Positions 1 through 10,191 of a DNA stretch of 64,000 nucleotides are shown one piece after another. Position 1 is the first letter of the stretch. Each line of letters begins with the position of its first letter. Origin of the DNA: Linnemannia schmuckeri (Eukaryota; Mortierellomycota; Mortierellomycetes; Mortierellales; Mortierellaceae); contig JANATG010000007.1 in NCBI GenBank assembly GCA_029449235.1, positions 2,170,001 to 2,234,000 on the forward strand, given 5' to 3'. Below the pieces are notes generated by a model that searched no databases, was not told the DNA's origin, and saw nothing but the letters and a program-made list of their open reading frames with translations. The position numbers and the translations under genes were made by a program.

Positions 1-58
1 GTATTCCTTCACTTTACTGATCAATTTACTATTCAATATCAATTTCACCTTAAAAAAA

Positions 59-941
59 ATGAATAGGTACGCTTACACACTCAAGGCTTATGCGACGAAC
101 GCAAGACGTCACCCTAGTCCATGTCAGAAACTGTCTCTTATTCGTGATATGGTCGCGGCATTGAGTTCAATTCACGGAGCCGGTTTGGCGCATCGTGATC
201 TGAGCGAGGTCAACATTATGGTTGACGAGGATCCACTTTTGAAATTGGAGGACAACACTCCTCGTCCCTGGGTCCGAGTGATTGATTTTGGCAAGTCGGT
301 TTTTGTTGAGCCTGAGGAGGTCAAGCGTTGGAGCATGAAGGATCACGTTTCCGACGAGGAGTTGGCTCTCCTTCCTCTGGTCGTCCTCCCACCGGACCAT
401 GGCTACAAGTTGTACAGGTACGACACACATATTCATTTTTTGAATAACCCTTACGAGTTGACATTGGAAATATGCAGGATTTTTTTTGACCAAGTGCCAA
501 CTACAATACTAACTACAATTGCTTTTATCTCGTTTGTGCATATTTGTTAGATCGATTCTGACGCTTCCACGATCGAAACACGACCATACTCCGCTCCCCC
601 CAGTCGACCCACGTGCAGAGGATGTTTACTCGTTGGGAGTTTTGATCTGGAGGACTTTCAGTGGCAAGTCGCCCTGGAATGGAGCTATTGAGGATGACAT
701 CAAGACGATTCGCTACCTTATTTCGAGCGACGAGCAGATCAAGTTTCAGCTGGAGCGCGAGGTCACTGGACGACGTTCGCGTGAGCTCTTGCTTCGTTGT
801 CTAACCGCGGAGGCCAACACTCGCTCGACGATTCATCAGTTGCGCGACTGGTTGGAGCAACCCGAGATCTTGGCTGAGCTCCTCAAGGAGTTTGAAATTC
901 TTGGAGGTGGCAGGAAGAAAGTGCGCAAAAACTTGGATTAA
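59..941 (+). CDS. Protein kinase-like protein, C-lobe (5' partial, 2 exons seen)
   Basis: Two exons splice in frame: 59-417 (donor GTACGA) and 551-941 (acceptor TTAG). The first carries the catalytic loop HRDLSEVN and the metal-binding DFG (as DFGKS). The second carries the alpha-F helix signature DVYSLGVLIW and a substrate-lobe tail ending KNLD-stop. The N-lobe (Gly loop, VAIK lysine) is absent. The ATG at 59 is probably not the true start: AATAG at 62-66 looks like a splice acceptor preceded by a branch-like CTGAT, so an exon likely begins at 67 and the gene extends off the left edge. HRDLSxxN suggests a Ser/Thr-type kinase or a fungal kinase-like expansion member. The APE motif is not obvious, so activity is uncertain. 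Specific substrate cannot be inferred. Confidence 0.75.
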
Positions 942-1603
942 GAGCCATCACGATACGGGGACGTTGCAATCGTAATTTTCTTTCTTGTTCCTTTTTGTGC
1001 CTTGCATGCTCGGCCAGCCTGCCTTCCTCTTCTTTTGGCATCTTTCCAAAAGGAAATACCATGTTCTACCCATTCCACCTTTATTTCTTATTCACTATTC
1101 TCGTTATTCTGTTAAGCGCCTTTCTTTTAGTGTCTAGAGAAGGCATTTTCTATCTTTTTGACATTCCTACTCTATCCTATTTTCATTCGTTGTTCTTATT
1201 TTACCATATTTGTTGTTATTCATTCGTTTGTTCCTTTTACCAATCGCATTTTTTTTTTTTTTCAATCTTCCTTATTCGACTATTCTTCGTTACAAATTGT
1301 ACAAAATTAAAAAAAAAAATTCCTTAAAAAATGATATGAATCTAAAGTTTATTATGATCATTGGTATTAACTGTTGGGCGTTTGAGGACTTGGATTGGAA
1401 ATGCACGTTTAGTTAGAGAGTGAAATGATATACAAGTGGAAATGAAAACGAACAACTCAATGGCTATGGTTGAATGGTTATGGTATTCGAGTAGTGTGAT
1501 AACATACAACTTGGGGATAAGGTTTTTGAAAGAAATGGGAAAAGCAAACAATGAAACGGTAAAAAAAAAGTATACGCGTCAAGAAATCAGATGAACGCGT
1601 CGT
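942..1603. other. Convergent intergenic region
   Basis: About 660 bp between the stop of the kinase (+) and the stop of the GPI-type gene (-). It is T-rich on the + strand, with homopolymer T and A runs near 1250-1320, as expected for two converging 3' UTRs. Two ACGCGT hexamers lie at about 1574 and 1593. I see no supported coding sequence; the short ORFs are low-complexity F/Y/S runs. Confidence 0.6.
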
Positions 1604-2872
1604 TTAGAGGAGTCCAAGGAAAGTGAGGAGTGCAACCGTGAAAGTGACGAGCACCGAGACGGATAGGTTAATGTCGGTCAAGGACGACACGGCGGACGAA
1701 TTCTTGCCCTGGACTTGTGAGACAATTGTGGTGGGAGAGGCAGTCGTGTCCTTGTCGATGGGGGTAACCTTGGCGTCAGCGTCAGTGCTGGCAGAAGGGG
1801 CAACGCTGTTGACGTGGAGCTTGGCGGGGTTGACATTTCCGCCGGGGGTGGCCTGCAAGCCTTTGATACGGAACTGGCGATCCTGGACGACGGTAAAGCC
1901 TGCGGCCTTGATGGCCGTATCCTTGTTCGCCGCCTTCTTGACAGGAGCAGCACGTTTGAAGATCTTATCGAGGACTGAGGATGCAACCGAGCGCTTATCG
2001 TTCTTGACGACTTTCTTGTTTAGCATCTTCTTTCCTCTTCCACCAACGTTCATGACAGTAGGGGCAGCCGCAGAGTCGGAGGTCTTCAAAATAACGCGGA
2101 ACTTGTCCGAGAAGTCAAAATCCGACTTGAGTTCCTTAGGAACCACCCAACTTTTCCACAAAAACGGCTCTCCAGTCCCTGCCTTGTCTTGTGGGATCTC
2201 AGTCCCCTCCTTAACCAACGTCGCCAAGCGGATCTTTCCAAACTCATCAAACAGTTCCAGTGATCCAGTTTTGGGTGCTGCGACACCCTTGGGAGAAATC
2301 ATCCAAAAGTCGATCGTCGACTGGCCAGCGATGTAGGTGGGTCGATAGTTAAGGTAGTAGAAATCGAGGGAAGGACCGGTGGTGGGGAGGTAGGCGAGTT
2401 TCTGGGAGCCTCGGACTTGGGATTCAATCTGGAGTTGAAGGGGGAGGGCGGAGGTGTCGGAGAATGTGAGATCCATTGCGTTGACGAGGTTGGTGGGGGC
2501 TGGGATGTGTTTTGCGGGTGCTGCTGAGGCTGGGGAGGAGAGGAAGGAGCAGTAGGAGAAAAGGGTGATGGAAAGAATGACGAGTGTCGTTGCCCATTGT
2601 GCCGTAAATGGTCTGCTCAGCATCCTGCCGTGGCGAATTATAGATGTCGAGGTCGAGATCGAGGAGGAGGCGGTGGATGGAGTATTAGAAGGAGTGCGAT
2701 GAGAGAGTGCAGAGGCGAGGAGAGCAGCAAGGACGGTAGTGGTGGAGGAAAAGACTGCCTGGGAGGGGTCTATGGTCCTTAGGGGAGTGATGGCCTTGGT
2801 GAAGGATGACTTTAGAAACGAGTTGTTGGAGTTGTGTGCTATTGGGAACTTGAAGATTGTTGTTGAAGGCAT
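1604..2872 (-). CDS. Secreted GPI-type surface protein, Ser/Thr/Ala-rich
   Basis: Single uninterrupted frame of 422 codons. The likely functional start is the in-frame ATG at 2623 (A at -3), which begins a classical signal peptide (residues 84-119 of the long frame: a Leu/Ile-rich core ending at SASAAPA). The upstream ATG at 2872 adds 83 Ser/Thr residues that would bury the signal. The mature region contains two hydrophobic beta-rich stretches (SLDFYYLNYRPTYIAG; IDFWMISPKG), a Lys-rich middle and dibasic KR sites. The last residues are NSSAVSS followed by a hydrophobic tail ending FLGLL, the usual layout of a GPI omega site plus transamidase signal. I infer a plasma membrane or cell wall anchored protein. 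The family is not recognised. Confidence 0.72.
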   Translation of the reverse strand: MPSTTIFKFPIAHNSNNSFLKSSFTKAITPLRTIDPSQAVFSSTTTVLAALLASALSHRTPSNTPSTASSSISTSTSIIRHGRMLSRPFTAQWATTLVILSITLFSYCSFLSSPASAAPAKHIPAPTNLVNAMDLTFSDTSALPLQLQIESQVRGSQKLAYLPTTGPSLDFYYLNYRPTYIAGQSTIDFWMISPKGVAAPKTGSLELFDEFGKIRLATLVKEGTEIPQDKAGTGEPFLWKSWVVPKELKSDFDFSDKFRVILKTSDSAAAPTVMNVGGRGKKMLNKKVVKNDKRSVASSVLDKIFKRAAPVKKAANKDTAIKAAGFTVVQDRQFRIKGLQATPGGNVNPAKLHVNSVAPSASTDADAKVTPIDKDTTASPTTIVSQVQGKNSSAVSSLTDINLSVSVLVTFTVALLTFLGLL

Positions 2873-3059
2873 GTTGGAGGTTGATTTTTTTTTGTAAAAG
2901 AGAGGGTACTGAAAGTAAAGAAAATAAATGGAGATATGTAATAGATGCTAAAGGAAAATACAACGGGGTGGAAAGGATATTTAACCCGGGAGGGGCTTCT
3001 GTTGCTTGAGAAGAGAAGGAGATGATGATGAGCGAGCTCAGGGGTGCGAAGGAGGAGGG

Positions 3060-3067
3060 ATTATATA
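3060..3067 (-). promoter_or_regulatory. Possible TATA element of the GPI-type gene
   Basis: Read on the minus strand this is TATATAAT, about 190 nt upstream of the long-frame ATG (2872) and about 440 nt upstream of the preferred ATG (2623). Position and sequence fit a core promoter; there is no transcript evidence. Confidence 0.35.
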
Positions 3068-6000
3068 CTAAAATGGAAGCGAAGAGAGTGGTCCCTTAAC
3101 CAGCTGTCTGTAAACTTCACTCACGTTTACAACCACACCCACCCTTAGCGGGAGCCGTTGGCCCTCATTTTGTTGCTAGTAAGCGGATGATGAGACCTCT
3201 TTGTGGAGACCAGGCTAGAAAAAAATATATTTAGTGCTGGCCCAGTCTACATTCCACTGCTAGCTGGAAAAAACTAAAGTGCAAATTTAAACGCGTGGGC
3301 TGGACGCGTTAGGTTGAGTGACTGTCAAAATCAATACATGTCCATCATTAAAGCTTGATATTAGGGTGAACACGGAACCACCGAGACAAGCCGTTCTAAT
3401 CCCAACGCTCCTTCTCTACTTCCTTAGCCCTCGCTCCCTCTCGCGACCTTCGTCTCGGGTGAATACTGTTTTTAGTGAGAATAGACGAGCCGTTCCCTTG
3501 ATAGTGAGGAAAAGAGAAAAGAGTAGAGAATATTATCCGCACATGAGGACAACGACTTGGTCTCCGACAAATCCAACAACTCATTTTTTGCTTGTTACTG
3601 ATATGACAATCAAATGTCTGGTCGCCTTTCAAATGGCTTTTATTTGTCTTCAAATGGTGAAGGGTACACAACGACATTTGTCTTTGTTGACGGAACTGAG
3701 GCGTGTAGTGAACACTGAATGAGAGAAGGATATAGGTCGACGAGTCGTAGACACTCGTTTACTGGCAGTGACTTTTTTTATGTGCGAACAAAAATCCGAG
3801 ATTGACATCTATCATGATCGGATAAAGGATGACAAGAAGGAATAATAGCAAGACAGGTCACAGGGATAAGAAGTTTAACAATCAACCAATCAACATCACT
3901 CCTGTTCACTCCGTACTCTGCCATTTACTCCACGAAAGCGCTTCCCTCTTTGTTCAACTCAGTCCTACCTCCATTACGCTCATTGCATCCCTCTTTCGTA
4001 TTCCTCCCTTCCTGTCTTTCGCCAGATGCACGATCCATCTCTTCCAGCAAAAAGGGACCATTCTCCTCCCTATCGCTTCCTTGTGCTCATAAAAGTACAT
4101 GTACGTGTGCACCATTAAAAAAAAGTGCGGGGGCGGTGAACTTTTTTTACTTTCTCTCAATTCTCCACGAATCAAGGGACTGTACCCCGCGTGCACTAAA
4201 GTAATAATGTACATGTCATGATGATATTGAAGGGGGGAAAAAGCTTTACGGAGTTATAAAGGTGGGGTTAGTTGTTAGGAAAAGGAAAAGAAAAAAAGTG
4301 GGGGCGAAGGTGGGGAGAAGCAAGTATAGGGAGGGATTAATCCTCACCCACATTTGAAGTCCGAACCCCGCATACCATGCACTCTTGTCAAGTCATTGCA
4401 CTGATAAAGTGGAAGAGAGAGTTTCGATCCGGGAGAAAGACAAAAAGGGGGCATGGTGAGATGGACCTGCATATTTTTCTCTTTCTTTTTCTCCGAATTG
4501 TTACGCGCTGCATATGTAAGGGGTGACAAAGAAGTACCTTGGAGTGGTGTATCAAAATACATATGGGGGAGGTGGAGGAAAGAGAAGGAGCAAATAGCAA
4601 AAGAAAGAGTAAAAAAATAGATGAATGATCGTCTGGACCTGAGTAGTTTGGAGGAAGAGAGTTTTCGGAGCTGTGATCCACGCTGCATAAATGGTATCAA
4701 ATGTCCCTTTTTCAGCATATACTTCCTCTTTCACCCACTCCAGGGGGCTCTTTTGAAAAAATAGCGAGTGGATCAGAGCGTAGCCTTTTACAAAAAACTT
4801 GACTCGGTGGAAGAGAAGGTGAGCGTTAAAGGGGTTCATCTGTCAACTTCCAACGGCTCACTAGTAGAGGAGAGAAGAAAAGGGTAAAATGGACGTCGAG
4901 TTGTCATTGGTGTAGAGGGAAAGACAAGTGCACGAGGGAACAGAGGAGTAGGAATTCCGTTTCCCCACATTCTGACTTTTCTATCCATCTTTAGACCTAC
5001 CCCTATGTCTCCCACTAACTACCCCGCACTTTTTTCAAGGCTGAAGTGCTCTTTCTTATTCTTGATTCAAGCTGCGCTTGGACGGCACTTGCATTCACCC
5101 TTATATTCGTACACTGGACATATGCACTTTATCTGCTTTACGAACCTGAAACGGATCGGTCTTTGATCGCCTTTTGTTTTGTTTCGGTGTAATCGAGAAA
5201 GACAGCCGAATGGTATCGAGAAAGGCGAGGATGATATTAATGAACAATTCTTAGTGATCCAAAAGGCAACTGACGCGGTGTACCGTACGATATCGAAATA
5301 TTTTATTAAATAAAAATGCGGGGTAACATGACTAGGATGACCGAACACAGCAAACAAAAAAAAAAAAAAAGTGTCGCCTCCCTCGCTCTCCTTTTTCCAG
5401 TCGTTGCGGGCATCCTTTCCTTGCACGCAAAATAAACCCTCCGATGCCTGTTCAGCCCCCTTTTTCGCCGCTTCTCCCACTCGATGTTCATTCTCAGTCA
5501 CTCTTGTTCAAGGGTCTGTCTTTCCTCCTGCCTCCAACTCCAACTTCACCTACTCCCTTCGTTTCCCTTTTTGAATTCGCACCATGATAAAAAAAAAAAA
5601 AGGATTCTCCGAAAGTTAAACTGAGATCCAAAAATTTGAAAACCTTGTTTCTCTCGCCTATGACCGACCCCAGGAAGAAAAAAACTAACGTCCAGCAGCC
5701 AATGGATCCAGTTTTCCTCGCTGGGTTGACGTGGTACAGATGAAGGGAAAGAGGGCGTTTAAGGAATCTTATTTTATAATTTTACCCATCCATTGGTCAA
5801 TGACTGTCTTGCGCGTTCGTCCTCCGATGTTCCCTTGGAGCTTGGAAGGCGAGAGAGAAACAAAGTTGAGCCAAAAAAGAAAAAAAAAATGGATACTCAC
5901 GCTTTAGTACCCTCTGCTGTACGTTCACAATATTGATTTCGCGTGGATACAGAGAGCAGACATACAAATTCTTTTACTTCTTTCCGTTGGTACTAATCGA

Positions 6001-7430
6001 ATGAATGCATTCAATGCCCCCTTTCTTCGGTACCTATGTCAGAACATCCTCTGACCCGCCTTCCTTTTCTAACCTTTTATGCATCGAATAGAAGAAGGAG
6101 AGGCGATGGAAAGTCAGAGGCGAGTTATGCATTGCAGCAGAGCGATAGGAAAAAAAAAAGTTGTCAACAGGCCCCCTGTCACCCTTTCTCGCCCTCTCTC
6201 CCACCCTCCTTCTTAGCTTGCGGTCAGTCCCGAATGGATGCTCTTTCCTGCTCCCTTTACCCACATTTTCCTTTTCGCTTTCATCTCTCGATCCCGTTAG
6301 TGTTTGTTTACATTCTTCCAGCTGTCCTCGTTAGCAACCGTCTTTTTGCTTTTCATGCTCCCATCTCGTTTCCCATTTGACAGCCGATATTTTTTCGCTA
6401 TCAAGCTCGCTTCAACCTCCAGCAGCGCCCAATAGCAATTGAAAGGAAGTATGCCATCGAAAAGGGGAAAAGGGGAAAAGGGAAAAGCAACAAAGCGAGA
6501 GTGTGAAAGCAGAAAGGAATAGGGGGCTCATGTTGTCCTGACTGGTTGTTTGTGGACATTTCTTTCGTGCTTTGCGAGGTCGCCGCAATCTGTCAACAAA
6601 GGGACATTGTTGACGGTTTCTGTATTTTTTGTTGTTGTTTACAACGAAGTATGAAGCACACGCTCGTTCCTCCTCTACAAATATAGACCTTATGAGCAAG
6701 AGAAGAGATATTGTTGCTGTTGATGCTGGCGACTTTGTTGACTTCTTACAATCTTTGTTGTTGATGTAGAGCTGACGATGATCATGATCATTATGTTTGA
6801 GTGACATATAACATGCTTCTGCAACACACAATCCTAAAGCGGATAACAAAGTATGAGTACTGCCTGATCTTGTAGCTGAGTTGGTTATGGACCATGGGTA
6901 AGTATTTTGTTAAATGAAGCTGCTAAGAATGCCAATTGAATAGAGACAACGTATATTTTCGAATTACGATGACTGTTAGCCCTGCCCTATGTTCTATCTT
7001 TTCTCTGAGAATACGATTACAATACTCTTTTTTGAATTGGTTTAATGGTAACCCTGCTCTCCCTCTTTCCATTCCCTTGTGTCCCTTTTTCCGACCGGGC
7101 TATTTTGTTCGGTTCTATCATTGTTTCCGTACTGTAAGGAACCCTTCTTTGAATAGGGATCCACCCATTCTATTTGCATTATCTCAGTCTTTACGGATCC
7201 GTGTGTGCCCAGATCTTACTCAGTCCTTAATTTCCCCTTTATAATTCAATTGACGGGTTCTTCGATTGGAATTCAAAACGTAACTTCTGGACTCTTCATG
7301 GGAAGAGCGAAGGGAAAGGCAATGTCAATTGTCAAAAAAATGAATAGAAAGGACAGGGTTGACGGGCTTCCGAAGACAAGACAAAGAGCAAGAGCCGTAT
7401 GGCTCATCATCGATACTTTTTTTTTTTTGC

Positions 7431-7437
7431 TATAAAG
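7431..7437 (+). promoter_or_regulatory. Possible TATA box of the MFS transporter gene
   Basis: TATAAAG directly follows a T tract at about 7416-7428. It is followed by roughly 570 nt of strongly C/T-rich sequence leading to the ATG at 8010. That arrangement resembles a core promoter and pyrimidine-rich leader of a highly expressed fungal gene. Confidence 0.4.
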
Positions 7438-8009
7438 AGGGCACCCCTCGGCCCCTGTTTTTTCTTTTTTTTTTCTTTGTCTCGATTCGACCTTGATCCT
7501 TTTCTTTGCTCCTCCTCCTCATTACAGCTCCTTTTTCATCTCTTCGACCCCTCCTTCTCCTCTTCAGATTCAGATCTGTTTCTTCATCTCCCGCCACTTT
7601 CTTGCTTCGTCTTCTTTGTACACTCGGAAATACGCCCTCCTCTTGTGAACATCAACAAATTAACAAACCCTTGTTCACTCTCATTTTTCTGTCAACAAAC
7701 AACTCCTCTTTTCGTAAACAGCTGCTTGCTACACATTGACCAGCTACCTTTTGTCGTACACACTCTCCACGCAGTAAACAAACACACGACCTTTGTTACT
7801 AGTTTCCCATCAACTCACATACACACATACACCTGCATCGACTTGTTGTCAAGGAAAAACTCAACTTTGCGTCCTTTACACACACCTTTTTTATTCTTTT
7901 TTTTGGTGTCAACTCCAAACAAAACATATACCACTCTATTTTACCTTGTAATACTATTCACCTCACTTCTGTATTATTCCCACCTTTCAAAAGCAAACAA
8001 ACAACTACG

Positions 8010-9739
8010 ATGACAAAGTTTAACCTTTTCAAAAGCGCCCCTGAGGGCAACACCAGCAACAGCACTGTTGCCTCGCAGGACAAGGAAAAGGGCACCGCTG
8101 CTGCTGCCCACCACAAGCGCCCTGCCTCGTCCAGACGTTCGTCATACGAGTCGGCTGTCCAGGGCAACGGTGTTGTTCTTGCCAAGAACGAGCGCTACTC
8201 GCATGACCACGGTCGCCCTGCCTCTGTCAATGCTACCTTTGAGGATGGTGTCGTTATGGAGTCTGGATTCCGCGGCTACCTCGTTGTCTTTGGCGGTTTC
8301 TTGGTAAGCAGCTCCTCCTTGTAGCAGTTCATCATCCTCTCTTCCTTCTTCGTTATCCCCGTCTTGTTCCCCTCCGCTGTCGTTCCCCTTCTTTCCTTCC
8401 TCCCTCTGCCCCAGTTTGAATCCACCTCTATCAAACTTATAGTTTCGTATCCGATACCAAACCTTTTTTTTTTCTTTACCCCGGATTTTTCTTTCCTCTT
8501 TCTGTTTGACGCCCTAAAATCCGCTAACTTACGATTTATTCCATCTCTATATTTATGCCCTATCTTTGTCAATAGACCATTTTGGCTGCCATCGGATATG
8601 TCTCCATCTACGGTATCTTCCAGGCCCAGTACAACGAGAGCTACGGCGCTCGCGGTTCGACCCAGTCCGCTATCTCCTTTGTTGGTTCCCTTGCCGTCGG
8701 TTTCCAGTTTGGTTTCAGTATCATTGCCGGTCCTGTCATGAACAGATTTGGCCACAAGGTTATTCTCTGGTCTGGATGCATCATCGGTTCCCTTGGTCTC
8801 TTGCTCGCCTCCTGGTGCAATGAGCTCTGGCAGTTGTACTTGACTCAGGGTGTCATGTTCGGTATCGGTGCCTCCCTTCTCAACTTGGCCGCCACTGCTA
8901 TCCCTCCTCTCTGGTACGACAAGCACCGTGGTCTCGCTATGGGTATCTGCTTTGCTGGTGCCGGTATTGGTGGTCTTGTCCTCGGCTTCATCATTCCTGC
9001 CCTGATCAACGCTGTCGGCATCTACTGGACCCTCCGCATATATGCCATCTTCCACTTTGTCTGCACTGCCTTTGCTGCCTTGGTCATGCGTGCTCCCCGT
9101 CAGCTCTCTGGTCCTCCCATGGCTGAGCGCAAGGATACCATCAACTTGGCCATCCTCCGCGACCCTGGTTTCATGCTCTGGTTCGTTGCCGCTGCCCTCT
9201 TTGGATTTGCCTACGTTGTCCCATTCACCTACGTCCCCTCGTTTGCTAAGGATGTTATTGGCTTGGACCCCAATGTCAAAGGTGGTCAGCTGCTGTCGAT
9301 CATGTCTGGTGCTAACGCCGTTGGTCGTGTCCTCATCGGTATGGCTGGTGATCGTCTGGGAGCTATCCGTGTTGCCGCCTGCACTTTTACTCTTGCCGGT
9401 CTTTCGTGCTTCATCTGGATGTTTGCCGAGACTGAGGGTGCTTTGATTGGCTTCTCGGTCATGTACGGTTTCTTCTCTGGCTCGTTCTTCACCCTTGTTG
9501 CGTCGATCACTGCCAACATTGTCGGTCTCGCTCACCTGGGCTCGGGTCTAACTGTGATTTTCTTGACCAACACTCCCGGCAACTTGTTCACTTTGCCCAT
9601 TGCTGGTCAGATCTTTGAGAAGGCCCATGACTACAAGTCAATGATTGGATACAACGCGGCGATGTACCTTGTTGCTGGTGCGATCTTGTTCTTCTTGATG
9701 TTCTACAACCGCTGGACCAAGCGTGTCGACTCTGTTTAA
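8010..9739 (+). CDS. MFS transporter, monocarboxylate (MCT/Mch) type
   Basis: Exons 8010-8303 and 8576-9739 join in phase 0, giving 485 residues. The first 80 or so residues are hydrophilic and Ser-rich, with possible phosphosites (RRSSYES). They are followed by about 12 membrane segments. The intron falls inside TM1 (GYLVVFGGFL then TILAAIGYVSI). The motif WYDKHRGLAMG (about residues 210-220) and the following Gly-rich helix are characteristic of the fungal MCH/SLC16-like branch. A second signature, NAVGRVLIGMAGDRLG, sits in the loop 8-9 region. The family moves monocarboxylates or related small anions across the plasma or organelle membrane with H+; the exact substrate cannot be read here. 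ATTAAA near 9815 is a likely polyadenylation signal. Codon use is strongly C/T-ending, suggesting high expression. Long minus-strand ORFs here are shadows. Confidence 0.9.
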
Positions 9740-9855
9740 ACAGAGCGACGCTACACACAATACCTTGTAAATCTTTTACTGTAGATACCTCTGTATTATC
9801 CTTTATTACTTTATCATTAAAAAATCCTACATATGCCATGCATGTTCTATTCTGC

Positions 9856-9877
9856 GAGCGCACTGTACAGTGCGCTC
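9856..9877. repeat. Perfect 22-bp palindrome downstream of the transporter
   Basis: GAGCGCACTGT is immediately followed by its exact reverse complement, with no spacer. It lies about 117 nt past the transporter stop and about 40 nt past the ATTAAA signal. With no loop it favours a dimeric protein site or a cruciform rather than an RNA hairpin. Confidence 0.8.
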
Positions 9878-10191
9878 AAAGGTAGGACAATTGCCAGTAG
9901 CATCCATACATAATCCCACTAATCATGCTCCATCAGTTATGAAAGTGTGTAGAAGTGATGCCCCTGAAAAGTGAAACTCAGCCACACCTTTTGTGTCCTT
10001 TGAATACGATATGAATCACTTCCCTTCCCCGACCCTTCTTTTGCCCCAGTCCCCCAGACATCGTACAAAATACAAAGTACAAGCACACTCTCGCCCAACC
10101 AACCAGAGAAGAGCAGAGCAACCCAGATCCACTCCACCTCATAGAGCAGGATGCCCCGACTAACAGTAGACACATCCCTCCTGTCGCTTCC

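Larger units (their letters stand above)
2873..8009. other. Long intergenic region, no convincing gene
   Basis: About 5.1 kb. Many ORFs of 60-145 codons exist on both strands, but all are low-complexity (runs of F, S, L, K, R), carry frequent homopolymers, and none shows a recognisable domain or a splice pattern joining coding-like segments. The 3' part (about 7430-8009) is C/T-rich and is best read as the promoter and long leader of the transporter at 8010. Two ACGCGT hexamers lie 13 nt apart at 3291 and 3304. No tRNA-like B box was found by eye. A long noncoding RNA or a very short gene cannot be excluded. Confidence 0.5.

Noticed and set aside
1623..2336. 237-codon + strand ORF opposite the GPI-type gene
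   Set aside because: Antisense shadow; the minus strand has a signal peptide and GPI tail in one frame, while this frame has no domain or leader.
7399..8013. 204-codon ORF just before the transporter
   Set aside because: Translation of a C/T-rich leader (Phe/Ser/Leu/His). It overlaps the transporter ATG in another frame and lacks domain character.
8276..9535. 419-codon minus-strand ORF opposite the transporter
   Set aside because: It is the antisense of a well-defined MFS coding exon; its Asp/Thr/Gly/Arg composition mirrors C/T-ending codons, and it runs through the real intron.
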